Assembly: GCA_044508835.1 (NCBI GenBank)
Contig: JBIQHD010000036.1
Location: 1-45,620 of the forward strand
Length of the DNA stretch: 45,620 nucleotides
Source of the DNA: JAKFDI01 sp044508835
Lineage (GTDB): Bacteria > Pseudomonadota > Gammaproteobacteria > Burkholderiales > Burkholderiaceae_C
Direction of reading: 5' to 3'
Made by a program: the position numbers and the translations under genes. The notes beneath the pieces were generated by a model. It did not search any database. It had not been told where the DNA came from and saw nothing but the letters and a program-made list of their open reading frames with translations. Shown here piece by piece: positions 18,092-25,927 of this stretch (its first letter is position 1; each line of letters begins with the position of its first letter).

Positions 18092-19834
18092 ATGGCTTCG
18101 GAGCAAGACTTCGCCGAGCAGGTGTTCGAGCAGATGGTCGGGCAGGGCGACCTGGTGCTCGACAAGCTGGACGACTGCGTGCGGCGCCACCCCGACAAGG
18201 TCTACCTCCACTACGGCGAGGACGGCGTGCGCCTGAGCTTCGCCGAGGTCAAGGCCCGCAGCGACCGCCTGGCCGCCGGCCTCGCGGCCATGGGCCTGAA
18301 GCCGGGCGAGCCGGTGAGCGTGCTCACGCGCAACTCGCTGGTGAGCGCCCTCGCCATGTTCGCCATCTGGCGCGCGGGCGGCGTGTTCGCGCCGGTGAAC
18401 TTCAACTTCCGCGGGCCGCTGCTGTCGTACCAGCTCAACGACACGGCGCCGTTCGCGCTCATCACCGACCCGTCCTTCGCCCCGGTGCTCGCCGAGGTGG
18501 CCGGCGAGCTGACGCTGCGGCGCCTCGTCGTGCACACGCCGGCGCCGGGCGACCACGACCACACCGCGCTGTCGTTCGACGACGTCGCGCAGCGCTTCGA
18601 GATCGTGCCGTGGGAGCGGCTCGCGGCCGGCGGCGCGCCGGTGCCCGAGGTCGCGCGCACGCCCTTCGACGTGGCGAACATCGTCTACACCTCGGGCACC
18701 ACCGGCCCGTCCAAGGGCGTGCTGCAGCCCTTCAGGTGGATGAACCACTACTCGTACCCGCAGCGCTCGCTGACCTCGGCCGACGACGTCCTCTACTGCG
18801 ACCTGCCGCTCTACCACGTGGGCGGCGCCTTCGCGCTCGTCACGCGCGCGCTGTGGCTGGGCAACACCGTGGGCCTGTGGGACAAGTTCAGCCCGACGAA
18901 GTTCTGGGACCGCATCGCCGAGTGCGGCGCGAGCTGCGCCATCCTGCTCGACGTGATGATCCCGTGGCTGATGAGCGCCGAGCCGCGCGAGAGCGACCGC
19001 GCCAACACGCTCAACAAGGTGCACATGCAGCCGCTGCCGGCCAACCACCACGAGGTGGCGCAGCGCTTCGGCTTCGACTTCGTCACCTGCGGCTTCGGCC
19101 AGACCGAGTCGGGCTCGGGCTTCGCCGGCGTGATCGACCAGTTCGTCGAGGGGCAGGGCACGCCGCCCGCGCTGTGGCGCGGCATGGACAAGGCCGCCTA
19201 CCGCGCCAACTGCCAGCGCGCCGACCGGATGCTGGTGGACGGGCGCACGGCGCTGCCCAAGGGCTTCATGGGCCGTGCCAACCCGCTGCTGGAGGTGGCG
19301 GTCCTCGACGAGGACGACAACCGCCTGCCGCCGGGCCGCGTCGGCCAGCTCGCCTTCCGTCCGCGCTTCCCGGGGCTGCTGCTGCACGCCTACTTCAACA
19401 AGCCCGAGGCCACGCTCAAGGTGCTGCGCAACTGCTGGTTCCACACCGGAGACGCGGTGAAGGCGCTGGCCGACATGCCCGGCGTCTACGCCTTCGTCGA
19501 CCGCATGGGCGGCTTCTTCCGCGTGCGCGGCGAGAACGTGTCGTCCTACGAGGTCGAGGTGCTGGTCAGCTCTCACCCCAAGGTGCGCGCCACGGCGGCG
19601 GTGCCGGTGCCCGCGGCGGTGGGCGACGAGGACGACATCGCGGTGTTCGTGCAGCTGATCGAGGGCGAGGCGCTGAGCGAGGCCGAGCTGCGCGAGTACG
19701 CGGCGCAGAAGATGCCCAAGTACATGCGGCCCGCGCACGTGCGCTTCGTCGAGGCGCTGCCGGTGACGGCGACGAACAAGATCGAGAAGTACAAGCTGAA
19801 GAGGCAGTTGCTGGACGAACTGGGGCTGGCGTGA
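18092..19834 (+). CDS. acyl-CoA ligase (AMP-binding, CaiC-like), ligase 1
   Basis: A 580-residue adenylate-forming acid-CoA ligase. It has the P-loop IVYTSGTTGPSKGV, the A5 motif GFGQTESGSG, the A7 region FHTGDAV, and the A8 hinge FRVRGENVSSYEVE with a C-terminal Lys in TNKIEKYKLKR. The region DLPLYHVGGAFALV resembles crotonobetaine/carnitine-type ligases, but the substrate cannot be fixed. An AGGAG site lies 9 bp before the ATG at 18092; an in-frame GTG at 18053 overlaps the permease stop and is a weaker alternative. It probably activates the imported acid. Confidence 0.92.
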   Translation: MASEQDFAEQVFEQMVGQGDLVLDKLDDCVRRHPDKVYLHYGEDGVRLSFAEVKARSDRLAAGLAAMGLKPGEPVSVLTRNSLVSALAMFAIWRAGGVFAPVNFNFRGPLLSYQLNDTAPFALITDPSFAPVLAEVAGELTLRRLVVHTPAPGDHDHTALSFDDVAQRFEIVPWERLAAGGAPVPEVARTPFDVANIVYTSGTTGPSKGVLQPFRWMNHYSYPQRSLTSADDVLYCDLPLYHVGGAFALVTRALWLGNTVGLWDKFSPTKFWDRIAECGASCAILLDVMIPWLMSAEPRESDRANTLNKVHMQPLPANHHEVAQRFGFDFVTCGFGQTESGSGFAGVIDQFVEGQGTPPALWRGMDKAAYRANCQRADRMLVDGRTALPKGFMGRANPLLEVAVLDEDDNRLPPGRVGQLAFRPRFPGLLLHAYFNKPEATLKVLRNCWFHTGDAVKALADMPGVYAFVDRMGGFFRVRGENVSSYEVEVLVSSHPKVRATAAVPVPAAVGDEDDIAVFVQLIEGEALSEAELREYAAQKMPKYMRPAHVRFVEALPVTATNKIEKYKLKRQLLDELGLA

Positions 19835-19843
19835 CGCCGGTGG

Positions 19844-19969
19844 GCTTCGATACCTCAGCCCGAACGGGTGTGCGCGAGGGGCTTCCGCGTCCTGGCCCCA
19901 TCTCCGTTCGCGCCGAGGCATCGAAGCGCCCCCGCACGGAAACCCGTTCGCGCCGAGCCTGTCGAAGCG
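19844..19969. repeat. three copies of the dispersed ~25-bp repeat
   Basis: Copy 19844-19868 reads CTTCGATACCTCAGCCC; copies 19904-19926 and 19943-19969 are inverted (CCGTTCGCGCCGAG...). The first can pair with either of the others, so alternative long hairpins are possible between the two ligase genes. No gene lies in this 160-bp gap. Confidence 0.8.
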
Positions 19970-19994
19970 CCCGCATGCCCACCCGACCCGCACC

Positions 19995-21701
19995 ATGACC
20001 CCAGACGACCAGACCTACCTGCACGACCTCGCCGAGCTCCAGCGCGCGAACTGGCCCGCCCACGCGCCCGCCGAGCCGCACTACCCGCTCGGGCGCATCA
20101 CCCTCGGCGAGACGCTGCGCGAGTGGGCCCGGCGCCAGCCGGACAAGCCCGCCGTCGTCTTCTACGGCACCACGCTCACCTACGGCGAGCTCGACCGCCT
20201 GAGCGACCGCTACGCCGCGCTGCTGGCCAGCCTGGGCGTGAAGCCCGGCGACCGCGTCGGCGTGATGCTGGGCAACTGCCCGCAGTTCCACGTCGCCTTC
20301 TTCGGCTGCCTCAAGCTGGGCGCGGTGCACGTGCCGGTGAACCCGCTGTTCAAGAAGGCCGAGCTGCTCTACGAGCTCAACGACAGCGGCGCCGAGACGC
20401 TGCTCGTCATCGACCAGCTCGCCGACCTCGCGCTCGAGGCGCAGCCCGGCACGCCGGTGAAGCGCATCCTCGTCACCAGCTTCGCCGAGATGCTGCCGGC
20501 CGCGCCCACGCTGCCGGTGCCCGACAGCATCCTCACGCCCAAGCGCGTGCCGCCCGGCACCCTCGACCTGCTGCCCGCGCTGCAGGCCTGCGACGCGCCG
20601 GTGCCGCCGATGGCCACCGACCTCGACGCCGTGGCCGCGCTCAACTACACCGGCGGCACCACCGGCATGCCCAAGGGCTGCGTGCACACGCAGGGCGACA
20701 TGGTCTACACCGCGGCCAGCGCCGGCGCCGTCTCGGGCAGCACCGGGCCGGACGGCGTGATGCTCAACTACATGGCGATGTTCTGGATCGCCGGCGAGAA
20801 CGCGGGGCTGATCTACCCCATCTTCGACGGCAGCACCGTCGTGCTGCTGGCCCGCTGGGACCCGGTGGCGGCGATGGCCGCCATCGAGCGCTACCGCGTC
20901 ACGCGCGCCGGCATGGTGCTCGACAACGCGGTGGAGATCCTCGACCACCCGGACGCCGCGCGCTACGACCTGCGCTCGCTGCAGGCCATGCGCTGCTCGT
21001 CCTTCGTGAAGAAGCTCAACCCCGACTACCGCGCGCGCTGGCGCGCCCTCACCGGCGCCACGATGGTGGAGGCCGCCTGGGGCATGACCGAGACGCACAC
21101 CAGCGACACCTTCACCGTCGGTCTGCAGGACGACGACGCCGACCTGAAGGGCCAGCCCGTGTTCGTCGGCCTGCCGGTGCCGGGCACGCGCATCAAGATC
21201 TGCGACTGGCAGACCGGCGCGCCGCTGCCGCACGGCAGCGAGGGCGAGATCGTCGTCAGCACGCCCTCGCTGATGAAGGGCTACTGGAACAAGCCCGAGG
21301 CCACGGCCGAATCGCTGCAGGGCGGCTGGTTCCGCACCGGCGACATCGGCGTCTACGACGACAAGGGCTTCCTGCACTTCCTCGGCCGGCGCAAGGAGAT
21401 GCTCAAGGTGCGCGGCATGAGCGTGTTCCCGGCCGAGATCGAGGCGCTGCTCGGCCAGCATCCGGCGGTGCTCGGCTCGGGCGTGATCGGCGTGGCCGAC
21501 GAGCGCGCCGGCGAGGTGCCGGTGGCCTTCGTCGTGGTGCGCCCCGGCTCGGGCGAGACGGAAGACTCGCTGGCCGCCTGGTGCCGCGAGAACATGGCCA
21601 CCTACAAGGTGCCGCGGATCCGCCTCGTGCCGGCGCTGCCGATGACGGCCACCGGCAAGGTGAAGAAGCACGAACTGCCGGCGCTGCTGGCCAACGCATG
21701 A
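19995..21701 (+). CDS. acyl-CoA ligase (AMP-binding), ligase 2
   Basis: A second, clearly different adenylate-forming ligase of 568 residues. Motifs are ALNYTGGTTGMPKGCVH (P-loop with TGGTTG), AAWGMTETHT, WFRTGDIGVYDDKGF, LGRRKEMLKVRGMSVFPAEIE and the catalytic Lys region MTATGKVKKHEL. It resembles medium/long-chain acyl-CoA synthetases. Its stop codon overlaps the ATG of the second carboxyltransferase gene (ATGA), so the two are translationally coupled. That suggests its acyl-CoA product is the carboxyltransferase substrate (inference). Confidence 0.93.
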   Translation: MTPDDQTYLHDLAELQRANWPAHAPAEPHYPLGRITLGETLREWARRQPDKPAVVFYGTTLTYGELDRLSDRYAALLASLGVKPGDRVGVMLGNCPQFHVAFFGCLKLGAVHVPVNPLFKKAELLYELNDSGAETLLVIDQLADLALEAQPGTPVKRILVTSFAEMLPAAPTLPVPDSILTPKRVPPGTLDLLPALQACDAPVPPMATDLDAVAALNYTGGTTGMPKGCVHTQGDMVYTAASAGAVSGSTGPDGVMLNYMAMFWIAGENAGLIYPIFDGSTVVLLARWDPVAAMAAIERYRVTRAGMVLDNAVEILDHPDAARYDLRSLQAMRCSSFVKKLNPDYRARWRALTGATMVEAAWGMTETHTSDTFTVGLQDDDADLKGQPVFVGLPVPGTRIKICDWQTGAPLPHGSEGEIVVSTPSLMKGYWNKPEATAESLQGGWFRTGDIGVYDDKGFLHFLGRRKEMLKVRGMSVFPAEIEALLGQHPAVLGSGVIGVADERAGEVPVAFVVVRPGSGETEDSLAAWCRENMATYKVPRIRLVPALPMTATGKVKKHELPALLANA

Positions 21702-23275
21702 AGCACGGAGAACCCTTGAACCGCGACCCCCGCGAAGAACTCGCCGCGCGCCGCGCGCAGGCCCTGGCGATGGGCGGCGAGGCCAAGCTCGCCCGCACGC
21801 GCGAGCGCGGCGCGCTCAACGCGCGCGAGCGCATCGCCCACCTCGTCGACGACGGCAGCTTCTTCGAGATCGGCATGCACGCCCACTCCGACGTGCCCGG
21901 CATGGAGGCGCGCACGCCCGCCGACGGCAAGGTCTGCGGCCTCGCGCGCATCGACGCCCGCCCCGTGCTGGTGAAGGCCGACGACGTCACCGTGCTGGCC
22001 GGCACCGGCGGGCGCATCGGCTCGCAGAAGTCGAAGACGCTGGTGCAGTTCGCCATCGACAAGGGCTACCCCATCGTCAACCTCGGCGAGGCCGGCGGCG
22101 CGCGCCTGCCCGACATCCAGGGCTCGGACGGGCTCTCGTCGATGACCGTGGGCACCACGCTCGGCCTGCGCCGGCGGCAGGTGCCGATGGTCGCGGCCAT
22201 CCTCGGCGAGTGCTTCGGCAGCCCCTCGTGGCATGCCGCCTTTGCCGACTTCGTGGTGCAGCTCAAGGGCTCGTGCATGGCCGTCTCCGGCCCGCGCGTG
22301 CTCGAGATCGCCACCGGCGAGAAGGTGGGCAACGAGGAGCTCGGCGGCTGGCAGCTGCACGCCCGGGTGACCGGCCAGGTCGACCGCGCCTGCGACACCG
22401 AGGACGACTGCTTCGCCGCGATCCGCGAGTTCCTGTCCTACCTGCCGTCGCACGCCGGCGAGCGGCCGCCGACGGCCGAGCCGGAGAGCGCCGAAGGCGC
22501 CGCGGCCCGGCAGGCGAAGCTCGACAGGCTGGTGCCCGAGTCGGCGCGCCGCGCCTACGACATGCACGAGCTGATCCGCATCGTCGTCGACCACGGGCGC
22601 TTCTTCGAGCTCAAGCCCGAGTTCGACCGCAGCGTCATCACCTGCCTCGCGCGCCTGGACGGCGAGCCGGTGGGCATCGTCGCGAGCAACCCGCTGCATT
22701 CGGCCGGCGCCATGGGGCCGGACGGCTGCGCCAAGTGCACCGGCTTCATCGCGCTGTGCGACTCGTTCAACATCCCGCTCGTCTTCCTGCACGACACGCC
22801 GGGCTTCTTCGTCAGCAAGGCGGCCGAGCAGCGCGGCATGCCGGGGCGGATCATCAACTTCGTCGAGGCGCTGACGCTGGCCACCGTGCCCAAGGTGGCC
22901 GTGGTGGTGCGCAAGTCCTACGGCATGGCCTACGGCAACATGGCCGGCGCGGGCATGGGGGCGGACTTCGTCTTCGCCTGGCCGGGCGCCGACATCAGCT
23001 TCATGGCGCCGAACGTGGCGGTGAACGTGATCGCGCCGGTGCCGGCCACCGACGACCCGGCCACGCTCGAAGCCCATGCGCAGCGGCAGCAGGAACTGCG
23101 CGAGGAGCTGCACAGCGCCAGCGCGCCGTGGCGCGCGGCCGGGCTCGGCTACCTCGACGACGTGATCGCCCCGTCGGACACGCGGCGCGTGCTCGTCGAC
23201 GCGCTGGCGCTCGCCCGCGGGCGGCGCGGCGCGCTCGGCGAGCGCCGCCTGGCCGCCTGGCCGACCAGCTTCTGA
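21698..23275 (+). CDS. acyl-CoA carboxylase, carboxyltransferase (beta) subunit 2
   Basis: A 525-residue biotin-dependent carboxyltransferase, a paralog of the protein at 10644. The N-half contains NLGEAGGARLPDIQGSDGLS (acyl-CoA oxyanion-hole region) and GSPSWHAAFADFV; the C-half contains VFLHDTPGFFVS and RKSYGMAYGNMAGAGMGADF. ATG 21698 overlaps the upstream ligase stop. The 72-residue biotinyl protein gene follows after 33 bp. No biotin carboxylase is encoded nearby, so carboxybiotin must come from elsewhere in the genome, or the reaction runs in the decarboxylating direction. The substrate is unknown. Confidence 0.92.
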   Translation: MKHGEPLNRDPREELAARRAQALAMGGEAKLARTRERGALNARERIAHLVDDGSFFEIGMHAHSDVPGMEARTPADGKVCGLARIDARPVLVKADDVTVLAGTGGRIGSQKSKTLVQFAIDKGYPIVNLGEAGGARLPDIQGSDGLSSMTVGTTLGLRRRQVPMVAAILGECFGSPSWHAAFADFVVQLKGSCMAVSGPRVLEIATGEKVGNEELGGWQLHARVTGQVDRACDTEDDCFAAIREFLSYLPSHAGERPPTAEPESAEGAAARQAKLDRLVPESARRAYDMHELIRIVVDHGRFFELKPEFDRSVITCLARLDGEPVGIVASNPLHSAGAMGPDGCAKCTGFIALCDSFNIPLVFLHDTPGFFVSKAAEQRGMPGRIINFVEALTLATVPKVAVVVRKSYGMAYGNMAGAGMGADFVFAWPGADISFMAPNVAVNVIAPVPATDDPATLEAHAQRQQELREELHSASAPWRAAGLGYLDDVIAPSDTRRVLVDALALARGRRGALGERRLAAWPTSF

Positions 23276-23308
23276 ACCCACCCGAAACCCGCAAACGGAG
23301 AACAGCAC

Positions 23309-23527
23309 ATGGCCGACACCCCCGTCGAATCGATCGTCACCGGCGTCGTCTGGAAGATCGAGAAGCAGGCCGGCGACAGCGTGGCCGAAGGCGACGTGAT
23401 CATGATCATGGAGTCGATGAAGATGGAGATCCCCATCGAGGCGCCCGTCGCCGGCACGGTGAAGAGCCTGGCCGTGAAGGAGACCGAGAGCGTGAGCGAA
23501 GGGCAGGTGGTGGCGGTGGTGGGCTGA
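23309..23527 (+). CDS. stand-alone biotinyl (BCCP-like) carrier protein
   Basis: A 72-residue protein that is essentially only a biotin/lipoyl-attachment domain. It has the classic biotin site ESMKMEIP with target Lys38, preceded by GDSVAEGDVIMIME and followed by APVAGTVKSLAVKE. Classical AccB proteins are about twice as long; mini-carriers of this size occur with multi-subunit acyl-CoA carboxylases and decarboxylases. It starts 33 bp after the second carboxyltransferase and is the last gene of the operon, with GGAG upstream. It should swing carboxybiotin between an absent biotin carboxylase and one or both carboxyltransferases. Confidence 0.93.
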   Translation: MADTPVESIVTGVVWKIEKQAGDSVAEGDVIMIMESMKMEIPIEAPVAGTVKSLAVKETESVSEGQVVAVVG

Positions 23528-23661
23528 GCACCGCGTCCCGCGCGCCGCCGGCCGGCCGCGGAGATGCAACCCGGCGTGACCGCCTGCGCCTGCCTGCGCG
23601 CGGGAACGCGGGTTGCCGCCTCGGAGGGGGGGTCGCCGCGCCCCCGGCGAAAGGAACAGGA

Positions 23662-24348
23662 ATGACCGATCGCCCCTTCCGGGACCGCCGCGACGCCGGC
23701 CGCCAGCTGGCGCAGGCGCTGGCCGCCTACGCCGGCCGGCCCGACGTGCTCGTGCTCGCATTGCCGCGCGGCGGCGTGCCGGTGGGCGCGGAGGTGGCCG
23801 CGGCGCTGCGCGCGCCGCTGGACGTGTTCGTCGTCCGCAAGCTCGGCGTGCCCGGCCGCGAGGAATACGCGATGGGCGCCATCGCCGGCGGCGGCGTGCG
23901 CGTGCTGAGCGACGATGCGGTGCAGATGTTCGGCGTCGATGCCGCCGACGTCGAGGCCGTGGCGCGGCGCGAGCAGGCCGAGCTCGAGCGCCGCGAACGG
24001 CTGTACCGCGGGACGCGCGCGCCGCCGGCGGTCGAGGGCCGCACGCTGATCGTCGTCGACGACGGGCTGGCCACCGGCTCGACCATGCGCGCCGCCGTGC
24101 AGGCCCTGCGGGCCCTCCGGCCGGGGCGCATCGTGGCGGCGGTGCCCACGGCCGCGGCCGCGACCTGCGAGGCGCTGCGCCGCGAGGCCGATGCGGTGGT
24201 GTGCCTTCGCACGCCCGAGCCCTTCCGCGCGGTGGGCCTGTGGTACGAGGACTTCTCGCAGACCGGCGACGACGAGGTGCGCGCACTGCTCGCCGGCGCC
24301 CGGCCGGCCGCCCCCGGAAGCGCGCCGTTACAGCCGCCAAGGCCATGA
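23662..24348 (+). CDS. predicted phosphoribosyltransferase (COG1926-like)
   Basis: A 228-residue type I phosphoribosyltransferase-fold protein. The PRPP-binding motif is LIVVDDGLATGSTM (~residues 130-143), preceded by LPRGGVPVGAEVAAAL and VVRKLGVPGREEYAMGAI. This subgroup is widespread and its substrate is not known; it is often associated with stress-related genes. An AGGA site precedes ATG 23662. The gene lies 134 bp after the biotinyl gene; the gap shows no hairpin, so read-through is possible, but function looks unrelated. Confidence 0.88.
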   Translation: MTDRPFRDRRDAGRQLAQALAAYAGRPDVLVLALPRGGVPVGAEVAAALRAPLDVFVVRKLGVPGREEYAMGAIAGGGVRVLSDDAVQMFGVDAADVEAVARREQAELERRERLYRGTRAPPAVEGRTLIVVDDGLATGSTMRAAVQALRALRPGRIVAAVPTAAAATCEALRREADAVVCLRTPEPFRAVGLWYEDFSQTGDDEVRALLAGARPAAPGSAPLQPPRP

Positions 24349-24350
24349 TG

Positions 24351-24379
24351 TGGACGCTGTCCATATTGGCTGCTATGGT
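24351..24379 (+). promoter_or_regulatory. candidate sigma70 promoter for the DUF1428/VOC pair
   Basis: TGGACG (4/6 match to -35), a 17-bp spacer, then TATGGT (4/6 match to -10). The -35 overlaps a 5-bp inverted repeat TGGAC-GCT-GTCCA. It lies about 70 bp upstream of the ATG at 24446. Prediction only. Confidence 0.35.
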
Positions 24380-24445
24380 CGCGCCGCGTACCGAGCGGCC
24401 GCCCTGGCTGCCGGCCTGCCCATCCACCCTCCAAGGAGAAATCTC

Positions 24446-24802
24446 ATGGCCCGCTATGTCGATGGATTCGTTGTCCCGGTGCCGACCGCCAAGCTCGACG
24501 CCTACCGCGCCCTGGCCGCGAAGGCCGGCGAGGTGTGGAAGGAATACGGCGCGCTGGAGTACGTGGAGTGCGTGGCCGACGACGTGAAGCCCGGCAAGGT
24601 CACGTCGTTCCCGCAGAGCGTGCAGCTGAAGGACGACGAGACGGTGGTGTTCGCGTGGATCGTCTACGAGTCGCGCGAGGCGCGCGACCGCATCAACGCC
24701 CAGGTGATGGAAGACCCGCGGCTGAAGCACTCGATGGACGACATGCCGTTCGACGGCATGCGCATGTTCTGGGGCGGGTTCAAGACGATCGTGGAGCTGT
24801 GA
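24446..24802 (+). CDS. DUF1428 family protein (YbaA-like)
   Basis: A 118-residue cytosolic protein of the DUF1428 family (ferredoxin-like dimeric alpha-beta barrel fold). Family hallmarks are the start MARYVDGFVVPVP, GALEYVECVADDV and the C-terminal PFDGMRMFWGGFK. The role is unknown. A strong AAGGAG site lies 7 bp upstream of ATG 24446. A VOC-family gene follows after 43 bp, probably in the same operon; this pairing suggests small-molecule detoxification, but nothing here proves it. Confidence 0.9.
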   Translation: MARYVDGFVVPVPTAKLDAYRALAAKAGEVWKEYGALEYVECVADDVKPGKVTSFPQSVQLKDDETVVFAWIVYESREARDRINAQVMEDPRLKHSMDDMPFDGMRMFWGGFKTIVEL

Positions 24803-24845
24803 CGCCGCCGCGCGCCGCATCAGCATCAACCCGAAGGAGACCGCC

Positions 24846-25229
24846 ATGCTCGAACACAGCCATGCCTTCAGCGGCTTCTCGTCGAACGACATCCCGAAGG
24901 CCGCCGAGTTCTACGGCCGCACGCTGGGCCTGGACGTGAAGCAGGCCGGCGGGATGCTCGAACTGCACCTGGCCGGCGGCCACGACGTGCTCGTCTACCC
25001 GAAGCCGGACCACCAGCCCGCCACCTTCACCGTGCTCAACTTTCCGGTCGACAGCGTCGACGCCGCGGTCGACGAATTGACGAAGCGCGGCGTGCGCTTC
25101 GAGCACTACGACCTGCCGGACCTGAAGACCGACGCGCGCGGCGTCATGCGCGGCAACGGGCCGACCATCGCCTGGTTCAAGGACCCGGCGGGCAACGTCC
25201 TGTCGGTGATCGAGGCGGAAGGGATGTGA
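24846..25229 (+). CDS. VOC (glyoxalase/bleomycin resistance) family protein
   Basis: A 127-residue vicinal-oxygen-chelate fold protein with the two beta-alpha-beta-beta-beta halves: FSSNDIPKAAEFYGRTLGL early, and WFKDPAGNVLSVIE at the end, where the last Glu is the usual metal ligand position. Many members are metal-dependent lyases, dioxygenases or drug-binding proteins; the exact activity is not visible. The gene follows DUF1428 by 43 bp with AAGGAG upstream, indicating an operon. Confidence 0.88.
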   Translation: MLEHSHAFSGFSSNDIPKAAEFYGRTLGLDVKQAGGMLELHLAGGHDVLVYPKPDHQPATFTVLNFPVDSVDAAVDELTKRGVRFEHYDLPDLKTDARGVMRGNGPTIAWFKDPAGNVLSVIEAEGM

Positions 25230-25260
25230 GCCCGGGCGGTCAAGGCGTGTGCGCTGGCAG

Positions 25261-25282
25261 ATGTAGCACGCAAGTGCTACAT
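25261..25282. promoter_or_regulatory. operator-promoter of the RHH/ParE operon
   Basis: Perfect 9-bp inverted repeat ATGTAGCAC / GTGCTACAT with a GCAA spacer, ending 29 bp before the antitoxin ATG. The right arm overlaps a possible -10 (TACATT, 25278-25283), with a possible -35 CTGGCA at 25254-25259. This fits autorepression by the antitoxin, the usual mode for such pairs. The half-site TGTAGC also occurs in the brnT operator. Confidence 0.7.
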
Positions 25283-25311
25283 TGCCGTGGTTTCCACGAC
25301 ACGGGACGCGC

Positions 25312-25596
25312 ATGAGCACGACCACCATTCGCCTCGAAGACGAGCTGAAGGCCCGCGTGGCCGCAGCGGCCGAGCGTTCGGGCAAGACGGCCCATGCCTT
25401 CATCCTCGAAGCCATCGCCCGCACCGTCGAGCAGGCCGAGCAGGACGAAGCCTTCCACCGCATCGCGGACGAACGCTGGGCCCGCCTGCTGGCCACCGGC
25501 AGGACGGTGCGCTGGGACGACGCGAAGACCTACATCGAGGCGCGCGCGCGCGGCGAGCGCCCGCGCAAGCCGTCCGCTGCCAAACCTGTGCGCTGA
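25312..25596 (+). CDS. ribbon-helix-helix antitoxin (CopG/ParD-like)
   Basis: A 94-residue antitoxin. The N-terminal ribbon-helix-helix domain (MSTTTIRLEDELKARVAAAA, then GKTAHAFILEAIA) dimerises and binds operator DNA; the C-terminal part (from about residue 50, acidic then basic) should wrap the toxin. The open frame begins at 25282, but ATG 25312 matches the family and follows the operator. The toxin gene begins 8 bp after its stop codon. Confidence 0.9.
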   Translation: MSTTTIRLEDELKARVAAAAERSGKTAHAFILEAIARTVEQAEQDEAFHRIADERWARLLATGRTVRWDDAKTYIEARARGERPRKPSAAKPVR

Positions 25597-25604
25597 CGGG
25601 CCCG

Positions 25605-25904
25605 ATGGCCCGCATCGAACTCGCGCCCGAAGTCCTGGAAGACTTCGACCGCTTCATCGACCACCTGGTCCGGTTCGAGGCCGACGACCCGCCGGCGCGC
25701 GTGGCGCAGATCGTCCAGGCGCTGGAGATCCTTGTCCACAGCCCGCTGATCGGCCGCAAGGTGAAGGACGGGAAGCGGGAACTGGTCATCGGCCAGGAGT
25801 CGCACGGCTACGTCGTCCTGTACCGATTCGTTCGCGACATCGACACCGTCTTCGTGCTTGCGGCGCGAAGCCAGCGCGAGGCGGGCTACCGGCGCGATGC
25901 CTGA
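25605..25904 (+). CDS. RelE/ParE-superfamily toxin
   Basis: A 99-residue type II toxin of the RelE/ParE superfamily. It has the N-terminal helical hairpin (ELAPEVLEDFDRFIDHL), the central IGRKVKDGKRELVIG and the C-terminal strands GYVVLYRFVRDIDTVFVLAARS, with the usual basic Arg residues. Members either cut mRNA on ribosomes or inhibit DNA gyrase; which applies here is unclear. It lies 8 bp downstream of the RHH antitoxin gene in the same operon. Confidence 0.88.
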   Translation: MARIELAPEVLEDFDRFIDHLVRFEADDPPARVAQIVQALEILVHSPLIGRKVKDGKRELVIGQESHGYVVLYRFVRDIDTVFVLAARSQREAGYRRDA

Positions 25905-25927
25905 ACTTCGCCCGGAAGCCGCCGGCT

